A DNA stretch of 39,638 bases from Methanobacteriota archaeon (GCA_023430285.1 JAEZAV010000001.1:1-39638), one strand, 5' to 3'; positions 1 to 10,340 are shown, numbered from the stretch's first letter. Notes: generated by a model from the sequence alone, not told the origin. Made by a program: numbers and translations.

Positions 1-134
1 ACATGCATTGCACCGCTTGGATACGGATATGCAACTGTTACGTACACTTTCTTTTTGTTGTTGGGATCTGACTGGAACAAGTTGGATTCTTGCCAAACCC
101 TCTGCCATTTCTCTTCAATTTTAATGTCGGTCAA
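1..134 (-). CDS. leuS: Leucyl-tRNA synthetase, N-terminal fragment (cut by window edge)
   Basis: Only the first 44 codons lie in the window. The frame begins at a TTG (134..132) preceded by GGGGTGATC with good spacing, and no ATG fits as well. The peptide starts [18 protein letters not shown] and reaches [11 protein letters not shown] at the edge. The YPYPSG..H context is the class I HIGH region of archaeal-type leucyl-tRNA synthetases; the second half of the HIGH motif falls outside. The enzyme charges tRNA-Leu in the cytoplasm. The gene is transcribed leftwards, like nadE-cutA to its right, but about 140 bp separates it from cutA. Identity rests on this short N-terminus; another class I synthetase for an aliphatic amino acid (ileS, valS) is less likely because of the YPYPSG-x-MH form. 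Confidence 0.85.
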   Translation of the reverse strand, partial: MTDIKIEEKWQRVWQESNLFQSDPNNKKKVYVTVAYPYPSGAMH

Positions 135-276
135 CTGATCACCCCAGAATAAACTTAAATTTCAATTAAAATTCTACCATGAATTTAAAATCAAATATTT
201 ATGATCTTTAATTGTTTGAATTTTTATAATGAATTGAATTTCATAGCATATTAATTCTCAACAAATAATATGTAAA

Positions 277-609
277 CTACAATTCATTTAAATCACTTTG
301 ATCTACTTCTGTATCCAGCCATTTAAAATATTTTTTAGAACCCCTTTCAATTGATAACTCCAGTACACATGGCGTATCATAGCTGTGAATTTCTTCTACC
401 TTCTTAATCACATTTTCTACCATATCGCTCCGCGTTTTAATAAAAATAAGGGATTCTGAATCTTCTTCTATCTCCCCATTCCATCTGTAGATGGATTCTA
501 TGGCCGGAACAATGTTCACACAGGCAGCTAATCTTTCTTGGACCAGCACCTTGGCTATTTTTCTTGATTCGGAAATATCTGATGTGGTAACGTATATGCT
601 GGAGTACAT
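277..609 (-). CDS. cutA: CutA1 divalent-cation tolerance protein
   Basis: A 110-residue protein of the small, trimeric, ferredoxin-like CutA1 family. It shows the family's ordered signatures: MYSSIYVTTSD at the start, the L-A-A-C-V-N-I-V block, the S-I-Y-R-W-N-G-E-I segment and a C-terminal Y-F-K-W-L. The length matches the family. The ATG at 609 is preferred: GGGAG lies about nine bases upstream, whereas the upstream in-frame TTG at 618 would sit directly against that GGGAG. nadE stops at 614..612, so the two genes are two bases apart and probably cotranscribed and coupled. CutA1 proteins are linked to copper/divalent metal tolerance in bacteria, but the biochemical role in archaea is unsettled. 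Confidence 0.9.
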   Translation of the reverse strand: MYSSIYVTTSDISESRKIAKVLVQERLAACVNIVPAIESIYRWNGEIEEDSESLIFIKTRSDMVENVIKKVEEIHSYDTPCVLELSIERGSKKYFKWLDTEVDQSDLNEL

Positions 610-611
610 CT

Positions 612-1445
612 TTAACAACTCCCAACATCAGATTGAGGTGTTGGAGCAGGTTCTAATTTGTGTTTTGAACTTTGAACTTTGTTTTTTATCCTTAAAACTT
701 CTTCCACAGAAATATCCAGATCTTCTGCAATTTTTTGGTCTTCTAAACCTTTGTCAACCATCAAGAAAAGGAGTTTGTCCAGTGTTTCATATCTGATACC
801 TAGTTCCTCTTCATCTGTTTGTCCATGCCAAAGTCCTGCTGTTGGTGCCTTTTTAATGATGTTTTCTGGAACCCCTAAAATTTGAGCAATGCGCCTTACT
901 TCTGTCTTGTATAAATTTCCTATTGGAAGAATATCCACGCCACCATCACCGTACTTGGTGAAGTAGCCAATTAGAAGTTCTGTTCTGTTTCCAGTTCCAA
1001 CCACCATCCTTCCAAGATCGTTGGCATGGTAATAAAGGATCATCATCCTGATTCTGGCCTTTAAATTTGCATTTGCAAGACTCCTTGACGGAGTGTTCTT
1101 GAGTTTGTTGCTCACTGAATGCATGCAGAGCTCATTGAAAGGGCTGATTAGATCATCCACAGCTATAATTTCGTATTCAATTCCCAGTTCTTCAGCAACA
1201 GTTACAGCATCTTCAATATCCTCGTAGGAAGTTGTCTCAGTCGGCATTATTATGCCCAGAATCTGCTCTTTTTCAAGTGCCCTTGCACACAAGTAGGCGG
1301 TTGTCGCAGAATCTATACCTCCGCTGAGGCCAATTACTACCCCTGCACTTTTGGACTGTGTTACTTTGTCTTTGATAAATTCAGATAGTTGTTTGATGGT
1401 TTTTTCACCATCGTCCATGGGAATATCGATGCTTTTTTCTTTCAT
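612..1445 (-). CDS. nadE: NH3-dependent NAD+ synthetase
   Basis: A 277-residue protein that amidates deamido-NAD to NAD using ATP and ammonia, the last step of NAD synthesis. The PP-loop ATP pyrophosphatase motif SGGIDS lies at residues 41-46 (V-V-I-G-L-S-G-G-I-D-S). Further family blocks are R-I-R-M-M-I-L-Y-Y-H-A-N, V-V-G-T-G-N-R-T-E and the Y-F-T-K-Y-G-D-G-G-V-D-I-L-P-I-G segment around residues 150-180. There is no glutaminase domain, so ammonia is the expected nitrogen donor. The start at 1445 has only a weak AGGG upstream. It is followed by cutA two bases after its stop. The divergent get3/arsA gene shares the 211-bp spacer on the right. Confidence 0.94.
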   Translation of the reverse strand: MKEKSIDIPMDDGEKTIKQLSEFIKDKVTQSKSAGVVIGLSGGIDSATTAYLCARALEKEQILGIIMPTETTSYEDIEDAVTVAEELGIEYEIIAVDDLISPFNELCMHSVSNKLKNTPSRSLANANLKARIRMMILYYHANDLGRMVVGTGNRTELLIGYFTKYGDGGVDILPIGNLYKTEVRRIAQILGVPENIIKKAPTAGLWHGQTDEEELGIRYETLDKLLFLMVDKGLEDQKIAEDLDISVEEVLRIKNKVQSSKHKLEPAPTPQSDVGSC

Positions 1446-1635
1446 TTTTAAACCCTTGTTTACATATTTGGTTATTTAACTCTACAATTCATTCTGTTTT
1501 TCAATCTAATATAATTTTTAAATGAATTTCTTAGTGAATGGATCATGTTTTTATGGGATTGATCATGTATACTATAGAATACTTTAAAACTAACTACAAC
1601 ATATCTTACTACTAAAAATGTTTACTAATTTTTAG

Positions 1636-2653
<1,018 letters not shown>

Positions 2654-2655
<2 letters not shown>

Positions 2656-2684
2656 GGAAACTATCAAATTCCCTATTTTTTTTT
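2654..2684 (+). terminator. Hairpin plus T-run after the Get3/ArsA gene
   Basis: AGGGAA (2654-2659) pairs with TTCCCT (2669-2674) around a nine-base loop, followed by A and nine Ts (2676-2684). The stem begins inside the TAG stop codon. Archaeal termination mainly needs the T-run; the hairpin may be coincidental or may stabilise the 3' end. Confidence 0.6.
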
Positions 2685-2699
2685 ATAATATACAAAACC

Positions 2700-3068
2700 A
2701 TGCTCATCAAGGACACAAAAAGTTCAAACTACTTCGATGCAGTCGATGAAACAGTCCTAGCAGAATTGTTACACCCCAAAAACGACGGAGTCAAACTGGA
2801 CTTTAGCATTGCACACGCCGTTCTCAAGCCTGGAAAATCTTCACTGCCGCATATTCTTAGGGAATCTGTTGAGGTGTACTACGTACTTGAGGGTCAAGGT
2901 CAGATGCATATTGACCACGAGGTGGAAACTGTGGAATCAGGACAGGCAGTTTACATTCCCCCTGAAAAAAATCAGTGGATAAAAAACACAGGTAAAGAAG
3001 ATCTTAAATTTCTATGCATAGTGTCTCCACCGTGGAACGAATCTGATGAAGAGCTAAGCAGCCATTAG
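2700..3068 (+). CDS. Small single-domain cupin protein
   Basis: A 122-residue cupin barrel. Motif 1 is seen as PGKSSLPHILRESVEVYYVLEG (about residues 44-65, H51 and E55/E58), and the second motif as GQAVYIPPEKNQW (81-93). The usual HxH pair is reduced to H-I-L and the motif 2 histidine is a tryptophan, so the metal site is probably incomplete; H70 lies nearby. The substrate cannot be named. No Shine-Dalgarno site precedes the ATG, which lies only 15 bases after the T-run behind the previous gene, so either readthrough from that gene or a nearly leaderless transcript must serve it. Confidence 0.8.
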   Translation: MLIKDTKSSNYFDAVDETVLAELLHPKNDGVKLDFSIAHAVLKPGKSSLPHILRESVEVYYVLEGQGQMHIDHEVETVESGQAVYIPPEKNQWIKNTGKEDLKFLCIVSPPWNESDEELSSH

Positions 3069-3128
3069 CACTGAAAAAAATCTTATATATAATTTTATTT
3101 TAGGATTAAGTGAGTTTACAGTTTTCAT

Positions 3129-3572
3129 TTAAATTTCATGACAAACACAGAATTTACAAAGTGAATGATCCTCGTTTTTAAACTGTTTTTTTCCTGTACA
3201 GTAGTAAATTCCCTTGTTTTCATAGACAGTGTCTCCCCCAGAAAATATTATGCCAGGAGGATGTAATGGCCTTTTTTCTATGAATGTCAGGTAGACAGAT
3301 ACAATCTTAATGAACTCCCTAAATTCTATGTTGTCGGGTGCGTACAATTCAAAGTAGTGATCTATGGATTCTTCAAGGGCAGTCAGTTCATCGGTATCAA
3401 TTTCTTCATCTTTTCCTGAAAAAGGGATTTCTGTTAATCTTCTAAAGTTTTCAGCGTTGTAAGAAGACATAGCCCCCTGTACTTCATCTGCCATATCCTC
3501 TTTAGGTTTGATCAACGTTTTGTATGGCTTTATTTCTGTTTTTAGTTTTAAAAGTAGTTCTGAACTTTTAAT
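3129..3572 (-). CDS. UPF0305/DUF2115 family protein with probable ATT start
   Basis: A methanogen-typical protein of unknown function. The C-terminus carries a Cys cluster (Y-Y-C-T-G-K and L-C-K-F-C-V-C) as in DUF2115 proteins, probably a metal site. The only standard start codon in the front part is a TTG at 3515, which has no Shine-Dalgarno site. The frame stays open upstream to a TGA at 3581..3579, and the extra residues (KSSELLLKLKTEIKPYKN) look like a normal helical N-terminus. GAGGTGA lies exactly six bases before an ATT at 3572..3570, so that ATT is chosen, giving 147 residues. The Shine-Dalgarno site touches the stop codon of cbiE, so the two genes should be translationally coupled. 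Confidence 0.75.
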   Translation of the reverse strand: MKSSELLLKLKTEIKPYKTLIKPKEDMADEVQGAMSSYNAENFRRLTEIPFSGKDEEIDTDELTALEESIDHYFELYAPDNIEFREFIKIVSVYLTFIEKRPLHPPGIIFSGGDTVYENKGIYYCTGKKQFKNEDHSLCKFCVCHEI

Positions 3573-3583
3573 TTTTATTCACC

Positions 3584-4207
3584 TCAGTAAACCACCAATA
3601 CACACATGTATCCAAATTTTTGAGCCAATAGTTCCTCTAATTTGGCTTTCACAACCTTCTCGTTTTCATAGGATAGATTTTCACACACGGATGCTTCCCT
3701 GTTGGGATCTATTCCCTTTTCCACCAAATAATTCACAGTTTCATTGATGGTGGTGTTTGGCAGGATAATGGTGGGCCTACCATTTGATAGTAATGGTAAG
3801 AGTCTGGATGAAAATCCCTTTCCATGCATTGTTATGATATTTGCCTCGTCCCAAGGTATTTGAAGTTTGGATGCGCAGAGTTGAATCGAACTGATTCCTG
3901 GAACGACTTCAAGGCTCAAATTTCCCTTAATTTTTTGGATGGGTTTGAGCAAACCTGAAAATCCAGGGTCACCAGTGGATAAAAGTGCCACCTTATTATC
4001 ATCAGCTGCCTTTGAAACAGCCAGTTTAAGCATTTCCCCCATATTTTGGGCGTTGAGTTCAATTTTTTCTGCCTTCGTATCTGGAAACAGGTTTAAAGCC
4101 CTTTTACTGCCAATCACAATTTCTGAAGAGTTTACAGCATCTTCAGCTTCCTTCGTTAAATATTTCCCTGATCCCGGGCCAATACCCACCAGATATAACT
4201 TTGACAT
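3584..4207 (-). CDS. cbiE: Cobalt-precorrin-7 (C5)-methyltransferase
   Basis: A 207-residue SAM-dependent tetrapyrrole methylase acting in the anaerobic corrin (vitamin B12) pathway, which methanogens need for methyltransferase cofactors. Seen motifs: the N-terminal GIGPG (8-12), the I-V-I-G-S-K-R-A-L block (30-38), STGDPGFSG (77-85) and VPGISSIQL (102-110). The length fits a stand-alone CbiE without a fused CbiT decarboxylase domain. AAGGAGA lies eight bases before the ATG. The DUF2115 gene follows with its ribosome site at the stop codon. No other cob genes are adjacent, as is common in Methanobacteriales where the pathway is scattered. Confidence 0.9.
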   Translation of the reverse strand: MSKLYLVGIGPGSGKYLTKEAEDAVNSSEIVIGSKRALNLFPDTKAEKIELNAQNMGEMLKLAVSKAADDNKVALLSTGDPGFSGLLKPIQKIKGNLSLEVVPGISSIQLCASKLQIPWDEANIITMHGKGFSSRLLPLLSNGRPTIILPNTTINETVNYLVEKGIDPNREASVCENLSYENEKVVKAKLEELLAQKFGYMCVLVVY

Positions 4208-4420
4208 GGTTTATTCTCCTTAATAAATTCTTTAGGATGTTGTCTCCTAAAACTTATGTCCAAACTCTTTGATGTGTATCTATTTCTATGAAAGAATTTG
4301 AGATTCAATTTCCTAAACAACTTAGAATTTTATGCAGTTTTTAATTATATCGAAATTGTTATTTAACATGGTCCTTTAAATTAGTTTAGAGATCAGAGAA
4401 CTTTATAAGGAAGGAAAAAT

Positions 4421-5608
4421 ATGCTTCAAATTGCTGTTACAGGAAAACCAAACGTTGGAAAGTCATCTTTTTTTAATTCAGCAACATTATCAGAGGTTGA
4501 TGTTGCAAGTTACCCATTCACAACCATAGATGCGAACAAAGCAATTGCACACGTGGTTACAGATTGTCCATGCAAAGAACTGGAACTCACATGCAATCCC
4601 CACAACTCCAAGTGTGATGACGGGAAAAGATTGATACCAGTAGAATTAATCGATGTTGCAGGTCTAGTTCCAGGTGCCCACGAAGGAAGAGGCCTAGGAA
4701 ACAAATTTTTAGATGATTTAAGACAAGCCCGAGCTTTTATTCATATAATTGATGCTTCAGGTTCAACAGATGAGGAAGGAAGACCCTGCGAACCAGGAAC
4801 CCATGATCCTCTCGAAGATGTTGAATTTTTAGAGCATGAGATCACCATGTGGCTCTTTGGAATTCTGAAGAAGAACTGGAATAAAATGATCAGAAAGGTA
4901 ATGTCAGAAAGACTCGACATTGCTAAAGTTCTTTCGGAACAGCTGAGCGGAACTGGAATAACATTGGAAGATATTGCAGAAGCAAAAAAGGTGGTTGACA
5001 AGGACTACGATAAGTGGGAAGATGATGATATCATCAACATGCTTCAAGACCTTCTAAGAAGGGCAAAGCCAATGTTAATCGTGGCAAACAAGGCAGATTT
5101 ACCAACTTCAGAGAAAAATATTAAAAGGCTCGAAGAGAAGTATGGCAGAGTCATCCCAGCATCTGCTGAATCAGAACTGGCACTCATAAGGGCATCAGAA
5201 GCTGGTTTGATCGATTATTTCCCAGGTGATTCAGATTTTGAAGTTGTTAACCCCGAAAAACTCAATGAAAATCAATTGAAAGCCCTTAACTACATCAAAG
5301 AACACGTGCTTAAGAAATATGGTAGTACAGGAGTTCAAGAAGCATTGAATGCAGCAGTGTTTGATGTGTTGGATATGATAGTTGTTTTCCCTGTTGAAGA
5401 CGAACATAAGATGACTGATCAAAAGGGCAATGTACTGCCAGATGCACTACTAATTAAGAATGGGTCTAAACCACGGGATATGGCATATGTTGTGCACACC
5501 GATATTGGGGACAGTTTCATGCATGCAATTGATGCAAGAAGTTGCAGAAGAATTTCATCAGAATATGAAATTAAAGATGGAGATATTTTAAGCATCATAT
5601 GTCGCTAG
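4421..5608 (+). CDS. ychF: YchF/OLA1-type translation-associated GTPase
   Basis: A 395-residue P-loop NTPase of the Obg/HflX superfamily. G1 is GKPNVGKS (8-15), switch region [10 protein letters not shown] (30-39), G3 DVAGLV (78-83) and the NKAD base-recognition motif (223-226). A central helical domain (about 130-215) and a C-terminal TGS-like domain (about 310-394, ending G-D-I-L-S-I-I-C-R) complete the family architecture. A Cys-rich insertion (C49, C51, C58, C65) between switch I and G3 is typical of archaeal members and could hold zinc. YchF proteins bind ribosomes. Shine-Dalgarno GGAAGG is near the ATG. It is the last core gene before the accessory island. Confidence 0.92.
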   Translation: MLQIAVTGKPNVGKSSFFNSATLSEVDVASYPFTTIDANKAIAHVVTDCPCKELELTCNPHNSKCDDGKRLIPVELIDVAGLVPGAHEGRGLGNKFLDDLRQARAFIHIIDASGSTDEEGRPCEPGTHDPLEDVEFLEHEITMWLFGILKKNWNKMIRKVMSERLDIAKVLSEQLSGTGITLEDIAEAKKVVDKDYDKWEDDDIINMLQDLLRRAKPMLIVANKADLPTSEKNIKRLEEKYGRVIPASAESELALIRASEAGLIDYFPGDSDFEVVNPEKLNENQLKALNYIKEHVLKKYGSTGVQEALNAAVFDVLDMIVVFPVEDEHKMTDQKGNVLPDALLIKNGSKPRDMAYVVHTDIGDSFMHAIDARSCRRISSEYEIKDGDILSIICR

Positions 5609-5926
5609 GAGTCCATATAACAAAAGATTAAATCAAAAAGAACTGTAATACATAAAGACATCAAGATTAGTTATTACTATCCATAATGAGTATTATGATG
5701 ATATTTGATTAAATTTGAGGAATAAAAGATGTATTATAAAATTAAAATTTAGAATTAAACCTCCCCCGATAATCAGTTATTTTAATGTCTTTAACTTGAA
5801 TATACAGAGAAGCAAAAAAAATATTCAAAATCACAAATTTTGAGATTTAACAGTCTTTTAATATTATAAACTATAAATATTAAATCAAAATTAATTATAA
5901 CATATGTAACTTACTTAGGTGAAACT
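5609..5926. other. Gene-less AT-rich spacer between ychF and the island
   Basis: No convincing reading frame, RNA gene or long repeat is seen. It marks the left edge of the accessory region; I found no direct repeat shared with the spacer beside the recombinase. The right end holds the promoter of the methyltransferase gene and an AGGTGA ribosome site before its ATG. Confidence 0.5.
5871..5879 (+). promoter_or_regulatory. TATA box of the methyltransferase/nuclease operon
   Basis: CTATAAATA lies 48-56 bases before the ATG at 5927. A start point about 25 bases downstream would give a short leader that contains AGGTGA. Placed by eye on spacing and composition only. Confidence 0.4.
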
Positions 5927-8842
5927 ATGCCGAATCAATTAAAGCACATTTTTGAAATAATGGGTTTAAATAAAGAAAATGGCTTATGTGAACTCGGTGA
6001 TGAATTGCCGGATTATCCTTTGAGAATAAAAACTTCTTTAAAATCAGTTAGTTATGATGCTATATACAATGTTAACAACAAGCCGTTAATTATATTCAAA
6101 TATTTCAAATCTCAAGAAGACATTGAAAACAAAATATACAATATTCACAAAGACATCTGGAATTTTGGCGAAACTCCCATATTATTCATTGTTCTTCCTC
6201 ACGAAATAAGAATTTATAACGCTTTTGAATTCAAAAAAGAAAATAATGAAGCATGGAAAAAAATATCTGGGAATAAATCGAAGTTAAATGAAGAACTCGA
6301 CGAATTTTCATACATGAATTTGATTAGTGGTAAATTTTGGAAAGACAATGAAAATGAATTTGACAAACGTACTCGGGTACATAATTATCTTTTGGGCAAT
6401 TTAAAAAGTTGTCGTTTAAAATTGGATGAATTAGGGTTGCCTTCCAATATTACAAACAATCTTTTAGCGCGTTTAATATTTTCAAGATATCTATTAGATA
6501 GAAATATTCTTAAAAAAGATTTCTTCAAGTTAAATTATGATAAATCTTTTATTGAAATAATTAAAGATAAAAAAAGTTTATATTCCTATTTTAACTTCCT
6601 CAAAAAGAGATTTAACGGGGATTTGTTTCAGTTAGATGACATTGAATTTGAATTGGTAAATTATAACCATTTAAATGTAATTTCTAGGTTATTTAATGGA
6701 GATAATATTGTTACTGGTCAAACGGTCCTTTTTGATATTTATGATTTCTCAATAATACCTATCGAGCTAGTTAGTAGTATATATGAAACTTTTATTCATA
6801 AAAAAGGTTTAAACTCAAACGGAACATATTACACTCCACTATTCTTGGTCGATTATATTCTAAAAAATACTCTAGAAAAAAGATTAGATGATTGCGAGTT
6901 ACAATGTAAAATCCTTGATCCAGCTTGTGGTTCAGGAATATTTCTTGTTGAATCTTTAAGAAAATTAATTGAAAAAAAGAAATTAGATATCAAAAGAGAG
7001 TTATCTACCACAGAACTGAATGAATTAGTACAAAAATCTATTTTTGGTATAGATCTTGATGAAAATGCTATAGATATTTCCATTTTTTCAATATATCTGA
7101 CAATTCTAGATTATATTAAACCTAGCGATATGGAAAATTTCAAATTTCCAGAACTGAAACATAATAATTTATTCAAAGCAGACTTTTTCGATACGGACCA
7201 TGAATTCAATAAACGAGTAAAAAACATAGATATCATAATTGGAAATCCTCCTTGGAGTAAATTTGAAGGCACTCATGTTGATTACTGCAAAGAAAAGGAT
7301 ATTCCTACCCCTAATAAAGAAATTGCCCTCAGTTTTATGACTAGATCAAGAGATTTTACTAATGAAAATTCTAATATAGCATTAATTGTGACTAGTAAAC
7401 TTTTGTACAATTTAAGAGACAAATCGTTTAGAGAATATTTCTTAAATAATTTTTACTTAAATGAAGTTTTAGAATTTTCTGCTGTAAGAAGAAAAGTTTT
7501 TGCTAATGCAATAGGCCCTGGATCTATAATTTTTTACAAACCGGCATATGGAAAAAATACCTCAAAAAATTTAGTTAAATATATTTCATTAAAACAAAAT
7601 AGGTTTTTTAAGTTATTTAAAGCGATTGTAATAGAAAAACAAGACGTTAAATACATTCAACAAGAGTTTTTATTAAAATATGATTGGATTTGGAAGGTTA
7701 TATTGTATGGTAATGTCAACGATTTCATGTTAATTAAGCGATTAAAAGAAGAATTTGTCACTTTTGAAGACCTTATTAAGAATAAAAAAACTATAATCCA
7801 TGGAGTAGGACTACAAAGTACAAAATCTAAAAATCCTCAAGATGCATCTGATTTAATCGGGAAAAAATTTCTCAAAACTGAACGTTTAAAAAGGTATTCT
7901 ATAGAACATGAAAATTTGAAATGGACTCAAACTGAAGTTCATAGAATTAGAAATAAAAAGTTATTTGAACCTCCACATATCTTGATGAGAGTTTCTTTGA
8001 ATAATAAAGATTACAGTACTTCAGCCGCTTTTTCTGAAGAAGAATTAATTTTTAATCACTCTGTTCAAGCTATAAAAGGTGAAGAATCTGATAAAGACTT
8101 TTTAAAAGCGTTATTAGGTGTATTAAATTCAAAGTTTTTTTCATATTACATGTTCATGACAGGTTCTTCAATTGGAATTGAAAGACCTCAAGTTCGTTCT
8201 AGTGAACTAACCTCTTTTCCCATCGTTATCGACAATAGTATTATTGAAAAAATTGATGTTTTACAAAATATTTATCAAAATGAACAGAATTCTAGTAATT
8301 TAAAATCAAAAAAGGAATTAGAACAGGAAATAGACAATTCAATTTTTGATTCATATGGATTTACTGATTCTGAACGTGATTTAGTAGATTATACTATGGA
8401 TGTGATTATTCCTATTAGAAAAGGAAGAGATGAACCCTTTGATCCACCTAAAAAGCATCATTTAAAAGAATACTCAGAAATCTTCACCAATCATTTTGAA
8501 AAAATATTAAATGATGAGTATCTATTTACTGAAATATATGATACCGGATATTTTATTACAATGCATTTCAAAAACTCACAAAAAAAGATTACAGAGCCTA
8601 AATTTATAAAAGATGAGAATTTTGAACAAATTGATAATATACTAAGCGAAATGTCTTTAAGCGAATTTACAAAAGATTTATACATCCTTAGAGATATTAA
8701 AGGCTTCGAAAAGAATTCTTTTTATGTGATTAAGCCAAAAGAATATAAAAATTGGCATAAAGCCGTTGCCAGATCTGATTTGGATGAGTTTTTAGATGCC
8801 ATTATGAAAAGTGGTCTTAAAAATAGTTACGGGGATAATTAG
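5927..8842 (+). CDS. Eco57I-class N6-adenine DNA methyltransferase, large subunit
   Basis: A 971-residue protein. The methyltransferase core has the SAM-binding DPACGSGIFL (331-340), the acidic IDLDEN (375-380) and the catalytic NPPW (440-443). Before it lies a helical region (about 150-310) ending in Y-Y-T-P. After it, about residues 560-800, comes the likely target-recognition region with the common H-S-V-Q-A-I-K-G and L-G-V-L-N-S-K-F blocks. The first 100 residues have the layout of a fused PD-(D/E)xK nuclease (Y-D-A-I-Y followed by L-I-I-F-K-Y-F-K), but the E of ExK is replaced, so this domain is probably inactive. The next gene starts at the base after the stop codon and encodes a better nuclease candidate. 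Strongly AT-rich, fitting acquisition by transfer. Confidence 0.85.
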   Translation: MPNQLKHIFEIMGLNKENGLCELGDELPDYPLRIKTSLKSVSYDAIYNVNNKPLIIFKYFKSQEDIENKIYNIHKDIWNFGETPILFIVLPHEIRIYNAFEFKKENNEAWKKISGNKSKLNEELDEFSYMNLISGKFWKDNENEFDKRTRVHNYLLGNLKSCRLKLDELGLPSNITNNLLARLIFSRYLLDRNILKKDFFKLNYDKSFIEIIKDKKSLYSYFNFLKKRFNGDLFQLDDIEFELVNYNHLNVISRLFNGDNIVTGQTVLFDIYDFSIIPIELVSSIYETFIHKKGLNSNGTYYTPLFLVDYILKNTLEKRLDDCELQCKILDPACGSGIFLVESLRKLIEKKKLDIKRELSTTELNELVQKSIFGIDLDENAIDISIFSIYLTILDYIKPSDMENFKFPELKHNNLFKADFFDTDHEFNKRVKNIDIIIGNPPWSKFEGTHVDYCKEKDIPTPNKEIALSFMTRSRDFTNENSNIALIVTSKLLYNLRDKSFREYFLNNFYLNEVLEFSAVRRKVFANAIGPGSIIFYKPAYGKNTSKNLVKYISLKQNRFFKLFKAIVIEKQDVKYIQQEFLLKYDWIWKVILYGNVNDFMLIKRLKEEFVTFEDLIKNKKTIIHGVGLQSTKSKNPQDASDLIGKKFLKTERLKRYSIEHENLKWTQTEVHRIRNKKLFEPPHILMRVSLNNKDYSTSAAFSEEELIFNHSVQAIKGEESDKDFLKALLGVLNSKFFSYYMFMTGSSIGIERPQVRSSELTSFPIVIDNSIIEKIDVLQNIYQNEQNSSNLKSKKELEQEIDNSIFDSYGFTDSERDLVDYTMDVIIPIRKGRDEPFDPPKKHHLKEYSEIFTNHFEKILNDEYLFTEIYDTGYFITMHFKNSQKKITEPKFIKDENFEQIDNILSEMSLSEFTKDLYILRDIKGFEKNSFYVIKPKEYKNWHKAVARSDLDEFLDAIMKSGLKNSYGDN

Positions 8843-9535
8843 ATGTTTAATTTTAATGGATCTTTAGATGCATCCGGATATGATAAATCTGAAAGTATAT
8901 ATCAAAATAACTTTTTTAAAGTTATAGAATTAATTGTTCACTGTTATAATTTGATACTTGAAAATGAAAATCCTCAAAAGTTCGAAAAAGGTTTTCGCTT
9001 AGAGAATTATTTCACCAACATACTTGTCGGATATTTAAAGAAAAATAAACATTCATTTGATCTTAAAAATCTTGGTTTTGAAATAGAGGTTGGTGTAATA
9101 AAAATTGACTCAAAGAACGTTAAATTTATAGACATCAAAGTGACTAACGCATCCCACTATTTTTTGGGAGAATATGATGAAGATATATATTACGCAATAG
9201 AATGCAAAAGATTGGATGAATATTCACAAAAAATTCAGTATTATATCGAAGGAGGAATTTTACGCTTTGTAAATGCAGATTATTCAAAAAATTTGCCACT
9301 TGCAATAATGATAGGATATGTTGAAAAAGGAGATCTGAGTATTATTGTTAACAAAATTAATGAAAAATTGGATCATAGGCCATCTGATATAAAAACATTG
9401 CAAAAATTAACTGAAAGAAGTGTCATTTCTACATTTAATTCATGTTATTGTTCTAAACATCTAAAAAATGATAATTTAGGAAAAATTAACTTATACCACT
9501 TGTTGTTAAACTATGAAAGCCTCATAACAACATAA
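8843..9535 (+). CDS. Putative PD-(D/E)xK nuclease partner of the methyltransferase
   Basis: A 230-residue protein with no family name I can give. Residues 78-122 fit a PD-(D/E)xK core: F-E-I-E-V-G-V-I-K-I-D, then F-I-D-I-K-V (D97), then Y-Y-A-I-E-C-K-R-L (E120, K122). Beyond it, Y-Y-I-E-G-G-I-L-R-F (133-142) resembles the helix that follows the active site in restriction-type nucleases, and L-A-I-M-I-G-Y-V would be the next strand. Its ATG directly follows the TAG of the methyltransferase gene with no spacer, so translation is almost certainly coupled. Together the two genes look like a restriction-modification unit with modification and cleavage on separate chains. Active site assignment is inference. 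Confidence 0.6.
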   Translation: MFNFNGSLDASGYDKSESIYQNNFFKVIELIVHCYNLILENENPQKFEKGFRLENYFTNILVGYLKKNKHSFDLKNLGFEIEVGVIKIDSKNVKFIDIKVTNASHYFLGEYDEDIYYAIECKRLDEYSQKIQYYIEGGILRFVNADYSKNLPLAIMIGYVEKGDLSIIVNKINEKLDHRPSDIKTLQKLTERSVISTFNSCYCSKHLKNDNLGKINLYHLLLNYESLITT

Positions 9536-9749
9536 AATAAGTAAAGTTTGAATTATTATTGAATATTCCAATAAATAGAATATATAAATCATTAAATCTT
9601 TTTAATACAAGATAATACAGTTATGTAATAACTATTAATATATGGGCCTAAAGTTTCGATATTTATTAAACCATATCTTTATTTTATATTACTTTTAACA
9701 TTTGATAATACACAAAAACGAGAGCGTATTAAATATTGGAGGGATATTA

Positions 9750-10043
9750 ATGGTTTCAGTTGGTAAAAATTGGTTTATTGGCCGTTATTGTGTACAATGT
9801 AATGAATATAAGTCTTGTAGTAAAGAAAAAATGATGGATCTGTGTATAGAAAGTGAGAAACTCCGTCATGCCTTAGTAAATATCCAACATTTGGATAAGA
9901 TATACTGTGAATTATCAGAAATAGCATTTGAAGGAATAAAAATTAAGAATTCCTATGATTATGAACTAACAAAAGCCTTAGAAAACCTTACCTATGAAAT
10001 TCAAGAAAGAGGGATAAGTGTAACAGTATCTAGACGAGATTAA
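9750..10043 (+). CDS. Small Cys-rich protein, function unknown
   Basis: A 97-residue protein. GGAGGG lies six bases before the ATG at 9750, so this start is preferred over an in-frame ATG 48 bases upstream that lacks a ribosome site. Four cysteines at the front (Y-C-V-Q-C-N-E-Y-K-S-C and D-L-C, residues 14, 17, 23, 31) suggest a metal site; the rest is predicted to be helical (E-L-T-K-A-L-E-N-L-T-Y-E-I-Q). It lies alone between two convergent restriction systems, on the strand of the first one but about 210 bp behind it. A regulatory or accessory role is possible but not shown. Confidence 0.6.
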   Translation: MVSVGKNWFIGRYCVQCNEYKSCSKEKMMDLCIESEKLRHALVNIQHLDKIYCELSEIAFEGIKIKNSYDYELTKALENLTYEIQERGISVTVSRRD

Positions 10044-10340
10044 AAAATACAACCAAACAAAATTAAGTATCGTTAGGATACAAGTTCAATACTGCACCAT
10101 TCATGTTATTAATCTGTTCATTATAAACTTATATGCCCTACTAACTTTATCATTGTAAATAATTGCCCCTTATGTTAATCGAGACATGTTCGGTTGATTA
10201 TTTCTGTAAATCGACCTTTTTAGTGCCTTCACTAATATCAGAACCATCAACTCAAAGAACAAGTTTGAAATTAAAAATTAACCAAATTGAGATAGAACGC
10301 CTTATAAATAGAAAGATTGTACTCCATTACCATATAAAAA
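10044..10340. other. Spacer between convergent gene groups
   Basis: AT-rich sequence between the Cys-rich gene and the end of the oppositely oriented membrane-protein gene. A 76-codon open frame on the plus strand starting at 10163 has no ribosome site, runs into the opposite gene and has no recognisable content, so nothing is annotated here. Confidence 0.4.
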
